Assembly (NCBI GenBank): GCA_016789905.1
Contig: JAEUQC010000138.1
Coordinates: 51,867 to 115,866 of the forward strand
DNA length: 64,000 nucleotides
Source of the DNA: Bryobacterales bacterium
Lineage (GTDB): Bacteria > Acidobacteriota > Terriglobia > Bryobacterales > Bryobacteraceae
Reading direction: 5' to 3'
Below, in pieces: positions 15,630-24,865 of the stretch. The notes under the pieces are model-generated. The model was not told where the DNA came from, made no database searches, and saw only the letters and a program-made list of their open reading frames with translations. A program made the translations under genes and the position numbers. Position 1 is the stretch's first letter; every line of letters starts with the position of its first letter.

Positions 15630-18600
15630 ATGTCTCAGTCTCGACACATACCTCGTTGTCTGCCGGCCGTGCGGCAATTGTTGCTTGCCGGATTGTTCGG
15701 AATCGGTTTGTTTGCACAAACCAGTACGATCCAAGGAACGCTCACTGACCCATCGAACGCGGCGATTCCCAACGCGAAGGTGGTGGCATTCGACGAAGGG
15801 AAGGGCATCGTGGCCCGTGAGACCACAACCGCGATGGATGGAACGTTCGCGCTTCGTCCGCTACTGCCGGGACGGTACACCGTAAAGGCGGAAGTGGCCG
15901 GCTTCAAAGCATTGGAACGTCGCGAATTGGTCGTCGATCAGAACCAGGCGTTGAACCTGGGAATTATCACAATGCAGGTTGGGCAGACATCGGATTCGGT
16001 ATTGGTAGAGGCGACGGTGCCGTTGGTCGAGACTTCGACGGCGCAAAAGTCCTTTGTAATTGACGCCCGGCAAGTCACGCAGTTGGCCTTGAATGGCCGG
16101 GATTTCCAATCCTTAATTAAGACGCTGCCGGGTATCGTGTCGAATGATCGATCAGACTTCCGGCTGGCGTTCAACAATACAGACGCGTTTAACGTAAACG
16201 GTTTACGCGGATCGATGAACAACGTGTACCTGGACGGGTCCATTAACACCGATGTGGGCGCCAACGACGGGCAATACACGCAGATTTCGCTGGACGCGGT
16301 GAGCGAGTTCAAAGTGCAGACGTCGACGTTTAATGCCGAATTTGGCCGGAATCCGGGCGTCATGATTTCCATCAACACGAAGAGCGGCGGAACGCAGTAC
16401 CACGGAACGTTGTATGAGTTCATGCGGAATAACGCGATGGACGCCCGTTTCCCGTTTGACACAACGGGCAAAACGGCGAAACTGCGGTTTAACCAGTACG
16501 GCGGAAATTTCTCGGGACCCGTTGAGTTCCTGCCCGGTTTGTCCACGCGAAAAGACAAAAAGATGTTCTTCTTCTTTAACTATGAAGGCACGCGCGCGGT
16601 GCGGCCGCTGGGCGGAACCTTTGTCGACATTCCCAGTGCGGCTACGCTGACCGGCGACCTGAGCGGCCTGTACCGGACCGGGTTTATTCTGGACGCGAAC
16701 AACCAGCCGACGAATTTCCGCAATGGGCAGATCTTTAAGCCCGGATCGCTCGTGCGCGGACCGGGCGGGCGCATCATCGGTGGCGACCCGTACATCAACA
16801 ACCAGATTCCGCAGGCGGAATGGTCGCGCAACGCCGGGGGCTTCATTAAGCTGCTTTCGCTGCCCAACCGCGCCTCGGCGGCGCCGACACCGAATTCGCC
16901 GGAGCAAGTGCGCCTGCCGTTCCAGAATTCTTACGGTTTCAACAAGGACGCAAAGGTATTGCGTTACGACTGGGCGATCAGCCCGAAAGCGAACTTCTTC
17001 TTCCGCTGGGCCGACGATGCGCAGAACGAAACGAATCTGCTGGGCATCTTCGCGTCCACCCCGTATCCGGTGGCACCGCAGTTCCGCGCCAAGCCCGGTT
17101 CCTCCTGGAGTTGGAACATGATTAACGTGCTGTCGCCCACAACGACCAACGAGGCGGTCTTCACCTACAATCACCTGACGCAAATCGTGGACATCACCAG
17201 CGATACACCGCAGTCCAATTACGACACCAAGGCGCTGGGCTTCACCTATCAGGAACCGTATCCGAGTTCCAACTTGCGCAACCGGTATCCGCGCTTCAAT
17301 TGCGGGATTGGGAACTGTGGATTCGCCGCGTTTTCGAGCGGCTGGCTGAGCGAAGGCAAAACCTTCGCCTTCACCGACAACTTCACCAAGGTGATGGGCT
17401 CCCACACATTGAAGACGGGCTTCTTCTGGAACCGGAACGACAACGGACAGCAGCCTTCGTGGACCGAATCGCCGAACTTCAATTTCGGATCGTCTACGGA
17501 CAACCCGCTCGACACCGGCAATACCTTCGCGAATATGCTGCTGGGCAACTACACGTCGGTCACGCAGTCCAACGGGCGATTCTTCGGATCGTTCCGCTTT
17601 TATGGCGTGGAAGCCTATGCGCAGGATACGTGGAAGCTCTCGCGGAAACTGACGCTGGAGTATGGGTTGCGGTGGCACTTCTACGGGCCGACCTACTCGC
17701 ATGGCCAGTACCTGCAGAACTACTTTGACCCGCGGCTGTACAACGCAGCGCAGGCGGCGCGGCTGGATACAACGCCGGGGTTGCGTTTTGGCAGCATCAT
17801 TGGCGGCAATCCGTTCAATGGTCTGATCGAAGAGGGCCAGCCCGGAGTGCCGAAAGGATTCCTGCAGCCTCGGTACAACAACTGGGGGCCGCGAATTGGA
17901 ATCGCATGGGACCCGTCGGGCAATGGAAAGATGTCCATCCGCGCCGGCGGGGGTGTCTTCTATGAGCGCATCCGGCAGAACACGATTAACTTCGACGGTC
18001 TGGGGAATCCGCCGCTGCTGTACAACCCGACGATCGCGGCTGGCAAGGTGGATGCGTTGTCGCCGGCCGTGGTGACGGGCGGACTGCGGTTCCCGGTGGC
18101 AATTTCGGCGGTGGACGGCGCGGGGCAGATTCCCACGGTCTATTCGTGGTCGTTGAGCCTGCAGCGGGAACTGGGGCGGAAGGCTTCGCTGGATGTCTCC
18201 TACGTCGGGAATATGGGACGTCACCTTTTGTACCGGCGAGACCTGAACCAGTTGCTATTGGGCACAACGCTGCGTCCGGGCGTGTTGGCCGGCGTGAACA
18301 ACCTGACGAACGCGTTGCGGCCATTCCAAGGGTTCACCAATGTGAACATGAACGAGTTCGGAGCGGGCAGCAACTACAACGGATTGCAGGCGCGCGTTTC
18401 CAGGCGGTTCGCCAAGTCGTTTACCGGCAATGTGAACTACACGTGGTCTAAGGCGATGGGCGATTCCGACAACGACAGTAACGCGATTGGGTACTCCTTC
18501 GACCGGGCACGAGAGTACGGGCTGCTGAGCTTTGATCGCAAACATGTACTGACCATGGACTTTGTCTATGAACTGCCTCAGTTTGTGAAGAGCAACTCGT

Positions 18601-19088
18601 TGGCGAAGCATCTCTTGAACGGCTGGCAGTTCAACGGAATTGCCAGAATGTGGTCCGGAAATCCGGCCACGATTACGTCGAACGCCAATCCGGGGACGCT
18701 GGGGGGCGGCGTGCGTGCCGATTATAACGGCGGCACGATTGAGCCTTCCACGAAGGACCGGTTTAACTACTTCAATATCTTCGCTTTCAACCGGCCGGCC
18801 GAAGGGACGCTGGGCAACCTGGGGAAGAACACGCTCCGCTTGCCAGGGCTGAACCAGTGGGATCTCTCGCTCTTCAAGAACACGAAGATCACCGAGCGCG
18901 TGGGCCTGCAATTCCGGTTTGAGACCTACAACTCCTTCAACCACACGCAGTGGGGCGGGGTGAACACGGGCATCAACGCGCCGAACCCTGGCCAGCCGTT
19001 GAACGAAGCGACGCGGGGATCGGCGGGGCAGGTGACCGACACGCGCGATCCGCGCTCGATCCAGTTGTCGCTTAAACTATTGTTCTGA
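15630..19088 (+). CDS. Oar-like TonB-dependent receptor with carboxypeptidase-regulatory domain
   Basis: The ATG at 15630 is preferred, giving 1152 residues; it places a signal peptide (LLLAGLFGIGLFAQ) near the N terminus, whereas the 15573 start adds non-signal sequence. Residues about 30-115 form a CarboxypepD_reg-like beta-sandwich (TIQGTLTDPSNAAIPNAKVVAFDEG...DGTFALRPLLPGRYTVKAEVAGF). A plug domain follows with LALNGRDFQSLIKTLPGIV and VNGLRGSMNNVYLDG, then a C-terminal 22-strand-type barrel ending SIQLSLKLLF with a terminal aromatic, typical of outer-membrane proteins. These very large receptors are hallmarks of Acidobacteriota and are thought to take up or sense polysaccharide- or protein-derived substrates; the substrate is unknown. 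The stop overlaps the TPR gene ATG (TGATG). Confidence 0.88.
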   Translation: MSQSRHIPRCLPAVRQLLLAGLFGIGLFAQTSTIQGTLTDPSNAAIPNAKVVAFDEGKGIVARETTTAMDGTFALRPLLPGRYTVKAEVAGFKALERRELVVDQNQALNLGIITMQVGQTSDSVLVEATVPLVETSTAQKSFVIDARQVTQLALNGRDFQSLIKTLPGIVSNDRSDFRLAFNNTDAFNVNGLRGSMNNVYLDGSINTDVGANDGQYTQISLDAVSEFKVQTSTFNAEFGRNPGVMISINTKSGGTQYHGTLYEFMRNNAMDARFPFDTTGKTAKLRFNQYGGNFSGPVEFLPGLSTRKDKKMFFFFNYEGTRAVRPLGGTFVDIPSAATLTGDLSGLYRTGFILDANNQPTNFRNGQIFKPGSLVRGPGGRIIGGDPYINNQIPQAEWSRNAGGFIKLLSLPNRASAAPTPNSPEQVRLPFQNSYGFNKDAKVLRYDWAISPKANFFFRWADDAQNETNLLGIFASTPYPVAPQFRAKPGSSWSWNMINVLSPTTTNEAVFTYNHLTQIVDITSDTPQSNYDTKALGFTYQEPYPSSNLRNRYPRFNCGIGNCGFAAFSSGWLSEGKTFAFTDNFTKVMGSHTLKTGFFWNRNDNGQQPSWTESPNFNFGSSTDNPLDTGNTFANMLLGNYTSVTQSNGRFFGSFRFYGVEAYAQDTWKLSRKLTLEYGLRWHFYGPTYSHGQYLQNYFDPRLYNAAQAARLDTTPGLRFGSIIGGNPFNGLIEEGQPGVPKGFLQPRYNNWGPRIGIAWDPSGNGKMSIRAGGGVFYERIRQNTINFDGLGNPPLLYNPTIAAGKVDALSPAVVTGGLRFPVAISAVDGAGQIPTVYSWSLSLQRELGRKASLDVSYVGNMGRHLLYRRDLNQLLLGTTLRPGVLAGVNNLTNALRPFQGFTNVNMNEFGAGSNYNGLQARVSRRFAKSFTGNVNYTWSKAMGDSDNDSNAIGYSFDRAREYGLLSFDRKHVLTMDFVYELPQFVKSNSLAKHLLNGWQFNGIARMWSGNPATITSNANPGTLGGGVRADYNGGTIEPSTKDRFNYFNIFAFNRPAEGTLGNLGKNTLRLPGLNQWDLSLFKNTKITERVGLQFRFETYNSFNHTQWGGVNTGINAPNPGQPLNEATRGSAGQVTDTRDPRSIQLSLKLLF

Positions 19089-20161
19089 TGCTCGTTCGTC
19101 TTGTGGCCGCCTGTTTGTGCGGCGCTTTGTGGAGCCAGACTCCGCAAGCGCGGTTTGAACAGGCGGCCCTTGCTTTGCAGCGCGGGGATCTGGCGGAGGC
19201 GGAACGGCAGTTCACGGCCTTCGTCGCCGCGCAGCCGCGACATGTGGGCGGGTTGGGGAATCTGGGTGTTGTGTATTCACGGCAAGGGCTGCCGGCAGAG
19301 GCGGCGCAGACCTGGGAACGGGCGTTGCGGCTGGCACCGGGAGATGCTGGACTGCGGACGAATCTGGGGTTGGCGTATCTGCGTCTGGAAGAGTACGCCA
19401 AGGCGCGGACCGTGCTGGAGCCGGTGATGAGCACCCAGGGGCGGGAACTGTTTGCTTCCGCGGTGTTATATGGCGGCGACGCGGCGAAGGCTTTGGACGT
19501 GCTGCGTGGCGTAGAGCCGTCCCCCGGAGTAATCTATTTGACGGCGGTGGCGGAGCTGAAACTGGGGCGGAAGGACGCGGCGGCGGCCTTGTTTGCACGG
19601 TTGGTGGATGGTGCTTTGGGGGCGGACCAGGTGGCTTTCTTGCGTGGGAAGGCCGCCTATGAAACGGGTTCGTTTGAGGAAGCGTTGGAAAGCTTCCTGG
19701 CGGTGAAGGGATCGCTGCCAGGGTTGGCGTTGGAGCTTGGAAAAGTGTACGTATCGCTGCGGGATGCGGAAAAGGCCGGCGCGAAGCTCCGCGAAGCAGT
19801 GCGGGAAACGCCGCTCGACGCGGAGGCGAACTATTTTCTGGGGGCGTTGCTGGTGCAGCAGGACCGCTCTGCCGATGGGCTGCCGTACCTGCGAAACGCG
19901 ATGCGGGCGCGGCCGTCGTTTTGGGGCTCGCAGTTTTACTTGGGGCGGGGGCTGCTGCAGATGGGGAAGGGCGCGGAGGCGGTGGCGGCGCTGGAGCGGG
20001 CGCGGGCGCTGCGGCCGGAAGAGGCACAGATCGATTTTCAGCTCTCCAAGGCGTTGGCGGCGGCGGGACGAGCGGCCGAAAGCCGGGCGGCTCTCGCCCG
20101 CTTCCGAAAGGCGCGGGAGGCGCACCGCGAAGCCGAGCGCGAGGCACTTGTGCTGCGATAG
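19088..20161 (+). CDS. Secreted TPR-repeat protein
   Basis: This 357-residue protein has a signal peptide (MLVRLVAACLCGALWS) followed by tandem tetratricopeptide repeats over nearly the whole length. Examples are ALQRGDLAEAERQFTAFVAAQPRHVGGLGNLGVVYSRQGLPAEAAQTWERALRLAPGDAGLRTNLGLAYLRL at about 25-95 and AVAALERARALRPEEAQIDFQLSKALAAAGR near the C terminus. TPRs mediate protein-protein contacts in the periplasm. The ATG overlaps the stop of the TonB receptor, so translational coupling and a partner role for that receptor are inferred; similar receptor-TPR pairs are common in Acidobacteriota. Confidence 0.88.
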   Translation: MLVRLVAACLCGALWSQTPQARFEQAALALQRGDLAEAERQFTAFVAAQPRHVGGLGNLGVVYSRQGLPAEAAQTWERALRLAPGDAGLRTNLGLAYLRLEEYAKARTVLEPVMSTQGRELFASAVLYGGDAAKALDVLRGVEPSPGVIYLTAVAELKLGRKDAAAALFARLVDGALGADQVAFLRGKAAYETGSFEEALESFLAVKGSLPGLALELGKVYVSLRDAEKAGAKLREAVRETPLDAEANYFLGALLVQQDRSADGLPYLRNAMRARPSFWGSQFYLGRGLLQMGKGAEAVAALERARALRPEEAQIDFQLSKALAAAGRAAESRAALARFRKAREAHREAEREALVLR

Positions 20162-20231
20162 TTACCTGGGTGTGCTTTGCTGGCACAGGTCGTTCGGACC
20201 CTGATCTTATTGGAATCAACAATTTAGCGTT

Positions 20232-20253
20232 TGGCATGGGATGTGCATATAGT
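20232..20253 (+). promoter_or_regulatory. Overlapping sigma-54-like and -10-like elements before the Omp85-like gene
   Basis: TGGCATGGGATGTGCA (20232-20247) fits the sigma-54 -24/-12 pattern, with the invariant GG and GC at correct spacing and one mismatch in the TTGC block. TATAGT (20248-20253) overlaps its end and lies five bases before the ATG at 20259, as in the leaderless pattern elsewhere. Both predict a start near 20258. A second TGGCAC at 20181 lacks the GC. The operon encodes an NtrC-type activator, so sigma-54 autoregulation is plausible but not proven. Confidence 0.35.
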
Positions 20254-20258
20254 TGGTC

Positions 20259-21548
20259 ATGCGACGCAATACAGTTTTTGGCCGCATGGTCGCCGCCGTC
20301 TTCGTGGCCGGGTTCCTGTTCGGATTGTTTTCGGCGCGGGCATTCTCTTGGAACCCCGGTGACGATACGAACGTCAACTCCCGTTACACCGTGGAGAGCG
20401 TGGAAATCACTGGCGCGAGTGAGGCGAGGCTGTCGCGGGGCCTGCGCGAGGAGTTGGGGCGATATGTGGGCCAACGATTTTCGCCGGAAGCATTCGCGCG
20501 GCTGTCCGGAAGGGTGCGCGATGAACTGAAGGCACGGCTGGTGTCGCCCAAGTTGCTGAAGGGCACGTCGCCGGAAAGCGTTCGCGTCGTACTGGACGTT
20601 ATGGGCCGGCGTGTAAACGTCTCCGCCGCTCAATCTCGGCTGGCTTGGCATACCCGCCAAGGATGGACGGGCGACCTGGTTCTGACCGTGGAGGAGCGGG
20701 ACCGCCAGCGTCTGAACCTGGGTGTTTTTGCCGACGGAGACACATTCACCGAACGCTCCAGCGGCGCCAAGGCGGGCTATTCGCGGAGCTTGTTTCAGGG
20801 CCGGATCCGGCCAGGGTTTTCAGTGTCCACTGCGCACGCGCAGTACGACTCCCGCACGCTTTCGGCGGCGGGAACGGATGAGCTATATCGCAACGTCGAC
20901 AGTTTCCAACCCACTGTTACGTTCGTTCCTTGGCGCGGTGGCGACGGGGAAGAACTGACGGTGGATGTCGGCATGCGGTTGCAGCGGTTCGCGCTCTTGT
21001 CCCCTGAGGCGAATCGCAATGTTGCCTCCCATGCGCTGGTAAATACTCTGCGATACCGGCGCGTGAGAGGCGATGTGGAGAACGGCCGGACAGTTTGGAA
21101 CGGGCTATTCGCGCTGGCCAACGGCGTGGGCGGCGACTATTCGTTTGCGCGTCAGGAGTTGCGCGGTGGCGTGGAGTACCAGCGCGGAGTTTCCAGGCTC
21201 ACGGTGGACCTGACCGGCGGAGCCTTGCGCGGGGAAGCGCCGTTTACCGAACGGTTCGCGGCGGGGAATTCGCTGCTGCTGCGGGGGTGGAACAAGTTTG
21301 AGATCGCGCCGTTGGGCGGGACGCGTCTGGTGGCGTCGAGCGTGGAGTATGGCCGGTCTTTGAAGGGAAAATTGGAAGCGTCGGCGTTTGTGGATTCCGG
21401 ATCGATTTGGAATCGGGGCGGAACGGCGGTGGCGCGTACATCGGTGGGGTGCGGGCTGCGAACGCGTGACGGGTTCTTCTTCTATATGGCGTTTCCGCTG
21501 CGCGATGGGCGTGTGGAACCGATGGTAATGACGGGGGCGACATTTTGA
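20259..21548 (+). CDS. Small Omp85/BamA-like outer-membrane barrel protein with POTRA-like domain
   Basis: From the ATG at 20259 the product is 429 residues; a TTG six bases upstream is the only extension. An N-terminal membrane/signal segment (MVAAVFVAGFLFGLFSARAFS) precedes a POTRA-like module at about 45-150 (YTVESVEITGASEARLSRGLREELGRYVGQRFSPEAFARL). The rest reads as a beta-barrel and contains the Omp85-type LLLRGW.KFEIAPLGGTRLVASSVEYG...ASAFVDSGSIW near residues 335-385, ending in an aromatic residue. At this length the barrel would be smaller than BamA or TamA. It may be a specialised translocator or insertase. It heads an operon with the DUF4390-position protein and the NtrY/NtrC-like pair. 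Confidence 0.72.
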   Translation: MRRNTVFGRMVAAVFVAGFLFGLFSARAFSWNPGDDTNVNSRYTVESVEITGASEARLSRGLREELGRYVGQRFSPEAFARLSGRVRDELKARLVSPKLLKGTSPESVRVVLDVMGRRVNVSAAQSRLAWHTRQGWTGDLVLTVEERDRQRLNLGVFADGDTFTERSSGAKAGYSRSLFQGRIRPGFSVSTAHAQYDSRTLSAAGTDELYRNVDSFQPTVTFVPWRGGDGEELTVDVGMRLQRFALLSPEANRNVASHALVNTLRYRRVRGDVENGRTVWNGLFALANGVGGDYSFARQELRGGVEYQRGVSRLTVDLTGGALRGEAPFTERFAAGNSLLLRGWNKFEIAPLGGTRLVASSVEYGRSLKGKLEASAFVDSGSIWNRGGTAVARTSVGCGLRTRDGFFFYMAFPLRDGRVEPMVMTGATF

Positions 21549-22129
21549 AAATTTCCCTGCGCGCGGCGGTTCTTGGTGCTTTGTTTGTAGCGATCCCGTT
21601 CGTGCGCGGATGGTCGCCGACGGCTTTGAATATTCGAAAAGACGACGGGGTGCTGCGGGTAGCGGCGCCCAATTTGCATTTTTTGCAGGGGCGAACGTTG
21701 CGCCGGCTGCAGGATGGTGCGGGGCTCGTGTTCTCGCTGCAGTTGTCGTTATCCACCGATCAGTTCCGGACCGTTTCCCGGCGAGAGATGGAGCGGTTCG
21801 TGGTGAGCTTCGATCTGTGGGAAGAAAAGTTCGCGGTGGTGCGCCTGGGTGCGGCAAAGCAACAGGCGTCGCATTTGTCCAGAGACGCGGCGGAGCGGTG
21901 GATGTTCGACCGCGCCAGTCTGCCGCTGCACGGGCTGACGATGGATGCCTCGCATTGGGTGCGGGCGGAGTTGCGCGCCGACGATCCTCGGGACGCGGCC
22001 GGATTCCTCCTGGACCCGTCTGTAACGCTGACGCGGCTGGTGGAGTGGTTCGGGCGGGCGCAGCGCGGGGAAGCCGAACGCTGGAGCCTGGAGCACGGGC
22101 CGTTTCGTCCGGCCGAGCTACAGCGCTAG
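21545..22129 (+). CDS. Secreted protein in the DUF4390 position upstream of an NtrY-like kinase
   Basis: This 194-residue product starts at a TTG inside the preceding stop (TTGA), so coupling is likely. A signal-like segment (LRAAVLGALFVAIPFVRGWS) precedes a soluble domain with LRVAAPNLHFLQGRTLRRLQDGAGLVFSLQLSLSTD and FVVSFDLWEEKFAVVRLG. In Proteobacteria a small DUF4390 protein with a similar beta-rich body lies just upstream of NtrY/NtrX-like systems, and the position here is the same. The family assignment is by pattern and synteny and has not been checked. A periplasmic accessory of the kinase is the natural guess. Confidence 0.6.
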   Translation: MKISLRAAVLGALFVAIPFVRGWSPTALNIRKDDGVLRVAAPNLHFLQGRTLRRLQDGAGLVFSLQLSLSTDQFRTVSRREMERFVVSFDLWEEKFAVVRLGAAKQQASHLSRDAAERWMFDRASLPLHGLTMDASHWVRAELRADDPRDAAGFLLDPSVTLTRLVEWFGRAQRGEAERWSLEHGPFRPAELQR

Positions 22130-22132
22130 ACT
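22127..22132 (+). promoter_or_regulatory. -10-like element before the NtrY-like kinase
   Basis: TAGACT ends six bases before the GTG at 22139, matching the leaderless spacing seen elsewhere. It may give the kinase-regulator pair a second promoter inside the operon. Confidence 0.3.
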
Positions 22133-22138
22133 GCAACC

Positions 22139-23530
22139 GTGAGCCTGCGAACCAAGTTGATCGTCGTCTTCCTGGCCGCCACGCTGGCGCCGATGGCGGT
22201 GATGGTTTGGGTGACCACCCATCTGTTTGAAACCAGCCTCAGCCAGACCACGACGGCGGAACTGGACGAGATGTCGGTGTCGCTGCGAGCGACTGGTCTG
22301 GAGATGTACCAAATGGCGCGAGAGGTGCTGAAAGCGGATGCGCAGGCGGGGCGAGTTTGGCCCAAGCGCTACGTGGCATCGGACCCAGTTGTCGCGGCAT
22401 TCGCCGAAAGCGGAGAAGCGGAGTGGTTCGGCTCTCGCGCCGATACGGTGCAGTATTTCGTACGGAGCGACGACGGGGGTGTGCGGGTCTACGAGCGGAA
22501 GCTTGGCGGTGTGAACCTGGACCGGTTGACGGAACAGATTACGCGCGCCCGCGCCGTCGTGGAGGATTCGAAACGCCTGGACCTGCGTCGCGGGCTGACG
22601 CTGGCGCTGCTCACTACCGCGGCCGGCGTATATCTGGTGGCGCTGACGATTCTGGTGCTGATCGCGGTCCGCGTGAGCCGGCCGATGCGGGATTTAACCC
22701 GCGGCCTGAAAACGCTGGCCTCCGGCGATATGACCGTTCGCCTGGAAGGCGGCGGCCCGGACGAGGCGGGGCAGGCGATCGCGGCCTTCAACGACACGGC
22801 CGCGCAGTTGGCTGCTTCGCGCGAGGAGTTGGTGCAGTTGACTCGCGTGGCTTCGTGGCAGACACTGGCGCGAAAGATGGCGCACGAAGTGAAGAACTCA
22901 CTTACGCCGATTCGCTTGACGATGGAAGAGATCGGGGCGCGCAATGGATCGGTCGACGCCGGTTTCCTGCGGCAGGCGTCGCAGATCGTGGCCGATGAGG
23001 TGACGACGCTGGAGAAGCGTGTGAAGGCGTTCTCGGAGTTCGCCGCGGAACCTCCCGCGCATTTGCGGCACACGGATTTGAACGCTCTGGTGGAGGAGCG
23101 GGTGGCGTTTTTGCGGCCGCTTCATCCAGGTGTGGCCTACGAGGTGCGGTTGGCCGAGGGCGCGACGGCGACAGCGGACCCGGACCTGTTGCGAGGAGTG
23201 TTAACGAACCTGCTGGAAAATGCGGCGCAAGCCGTGGGCGCCCAGGGGCAGGTGTCGGCGCGGACCTTTGTGGAAGGCGGGCGAACCGGGTTGGCGGTGG
23301 CCGATTCCGGGCCCGGGCTCAGCGAATTGGCGCGATCCACGCTATTTGAACCGTCCATCACATTCAAGAAGAATGGAATGGGCCTGGGCCTCTCCATCGC
23401 TCGCCGCAGCGTCCTATTGTGCGGCGGCGAGATTGAGCATCGGGAAAGCGAACTGGGCGGGGCGGCATTCGTCGTCATCCTTCCTTTGGCGGGGGCGGAA
23501 ACTGGACATGAGAAAAATCTGGATCGTTGA
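22139..23530 (+). CDS. NtrY-like membrane histidine kinase
   Basis: The 463-residue kinase has TM1 at about 6-28, a periplasmic domain to about 150, TM2 at about 152-177, and HAMP at 178-230. HisKA follows with H249 in MAHEVKNSLTPIRLTMEEI, then a HATPase domain (NLLENAAQAVGAQGQ N-box, VADSGPGL and GMGLGLSIA G-boxes). The HEVKNSLTPI box is the NtrY/NtrB-like type. It should autophosphorylate and pass phosphate to the overlapping NtrC-type regulator, whose ATG lies 23 bases inside this gene. The start is GTG with no ribosome-binding site. The periplasmic domain has no recognised ligand-binding signature. Confidence 0.9.
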   Translation: MSLRTKLIVVFLAATLAPMAVMVWVTTHLFETSLSQTTTAELDEMSVSLRATGLEMYQMAREVLKADAQAGRVWPKRYVASDPVVAAFAESGEAEWFGSRADTVQYFVRSDDGGVRVYERKLGGVNLDRLTEQITRARAVVEDSKRLDLRRGLTLALLTTAAGVYLVALTILVLIAVRVSRPMRDLTRGLKTLASGDMTVRLEGGGPDEAGQAIAAFNDTAAQLAASREELVQLTRVASWQTLARKMAHEVKNSLTPIRLTMEEIGARNGSVDAGFLRQASQIVADEVTTLEKRVKAFSEFAAEPPAHLRHTDLNALVEERVAFLRPLHPGVAYEVRLAEGATATADPDLLRGVLTNLLENAAQAVGAQGQVSARTFVEGGRTGLAVADSGPGLSELARSTLFEPSITFKKNGMGLGLSIARRSVLLCGGEIEHRESELGGAAFVVILPLAGAETGHEKNLDR

Positions 23531-24842
23531 CGATGAAGCGAATATAGGCCTGTCGCTGCGCCTGATTCTGGAGCGCGAGGGTTTTGTGGTGACCACCTTC
23601 ACCAGCGCCTCCGATTACCGGCGCGCGGCGGGCCGGGAATCGGTGGCGCTGTTCCTATTGGACGTGCGGCTGCCCGATGCCTCCGGGCTCGATCTGCTGC
23701 GGGAGTTGCGCGCGGCGAATGTGGCGGCGCCGGTGGTCATGATTTCCGGCCACGGCACCATTGCGGATGCCGTGGAAGCGGTCCACGCCGGGGCGTTCGA
23801 TTTTCTGGAAAAGCCGCTGCACCGGGAGCGGGTCCTGCTGGCAGTTCGAAATGCGTTGGACCAGATGGTGCTGCGCGAAGAAAACAAACGACTGAAAGAA
23901 CAGATGGGAACGGCGCGGATGATGGGCGCTTCGCCCGTGTTTCAGCGCACCGTGGAGCAGGCGACGCTGGCGGCCAATAGCGATGTGCGCGTGTTGCTGA
24001 TGGGCGAATCGGGAACGGGGAAAGAACTCCTGGCGGCGCATATCCATGGGGCTTCGCCATTCGCCGCGGGGCCGTTCATCAAGGTGAATTGCGCGGCGAT
24101 TCCAAACGAACTCATGGAAAGCGAGTTGTTCGGGCACGAGAAGGGCGCGTTCACCGGGGCCGCCGGATTGCGGCGCGGCAAGTTTGAACTGGCCGATGGC
24201 GGAACGCTGTTCCTGGACGAAGTGGGCGACCTGCCGCAGGCGGCGCAGGCCAAGTTGCTGCGCGTTCTGCAGGAGGGCGAGTTTCACCGGCTTGGCGGGG
24301 AGCAACCCGTGCGGATCAGCGTGCGCGTGTTGTCGGCGACTAACAAGGACCTGGCTGGGGAAGTGGCGGCGGGCCGCTTTCGGGAGGACCTGTACTACCG
24401 GCTGGCGGTGGTGCCGTTGCGGGTTCCAGCCCTGCGGGAACGGCCGCAGGATGTGCGCGTGCTGGCGGCGCATTTTCTGGAAGAGTTCTGCGCGCGAAAC
24501 AACGTGCGGATGAAGCAGTTCGATGACGCGGTTTTCGACCTGTTTGAAAAGTATACGTGGCCGGGGAACGCTCGCGAATTGCGAAATGTGGTGGAGCGAA
24601 TGGCCATACTGAGCCCAGGGGACACGCTGGACAAAGAATCGGCGCCAATTGAGTTGCGGCTGGGCCGGGATCCCGATGCGCCGAATTCGGTGGAAGAGGC
24701 GCGCCGGTCGGCGGAGCGCGACCACATTACACGGGCGCTCGATGAGGCCAGTTGGAACGTCTCCGCCGCCGCGCGGGCGCTGGGGATGGAGCGTACCAGC
24801 CTGCACAAGAGGATTCGGGCGCTGGGGCTGGCGCGGGGTTAG
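23508..24842 (+). CDS. NtrC-family sigma-54-dependent response regulator
   Basis: From the ATG at 23508 the protein is 444 residues; the upstream extension only reads the kinase gene in another frame. It has a receiver domain (D9/E10, phosphoacceptor D52 in LFLLDVRLPDASG). An AAA+ domain follows with Walker A GESGTGKELLA, a perfect GAFTGA sigma-54-contact motif, Walker B GGTLFLDEVGDLP and an arginine finger region. A Fis-type HTH closes the protein (NVSAAARALGMERTSLHKRIRALGL). It should activate sigma-54 promoters when phosphorylated by the NtrY-like kinase that overlaps it by 23 bases. Targets are unknown; a sigma-54-like sequence lies at 20232 at the head of its own operon. Confidence 0.93.
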   Translation: MRKIWIVDDEANIGLSLRLILEREGFVVTTFTSASDYRRAAGRESVALFLLDVRLPDASGLDLLRELRAANVAAPVVMISGHGTIADAVEAVHAGAFDFLEKPLHRERVLLAVRNALDQMVLREENKRLKEQMGTARMMGASPVFQRTVEQATLAANSDVRVLLMGESGTGKELLAAHIHGASPFAAGPFIKVNCAAIPNELMESELFGHEKGAFTGAAGLRRGKFELADGGTLFLDEVGDLPQAAQAKLLRVLQEGEFHRLGGEQPVRISVRVLSATNKDLAGEVAAGRFREDLYYRLAVVPLRVPALRERPQDVRVLAAHFLEEFCARNNVRMKQFDDAVFDLFEKYTWPGNARELRNVVERMAILSPGDTLDKESAPIELRLGRDPDAPNSVEEARRSAERDHITRALDEASWNVSAAARALGMERTSLHKRIRALGLARG

Positions 24843-24853
24843 ATTAAAACGAT

Positions 24854-24859
24854 TATTCT
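24854..24859 (+). promoter_or_regulatory. -10-like element of the first DUF1549/DUF1501 operon
   Basis: TATTCT ends six bases before the GTG at 24866 in an AT-rich gap after the NtrC gene, consistent with leaderless expression of the 24.8-33.5 kb gene cluster. Confidence 0.4.
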
Positions 24860-24865
24860 ATTTGT

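Noticed and set aside
16203..18224. 673-codon open frame antisense to the first TonB receptor
   Set aside because: It is Arg/Val-rich without any domain or signal and lies wholly opposite a recognisable gene; high-GC codon use creates such long shadows.
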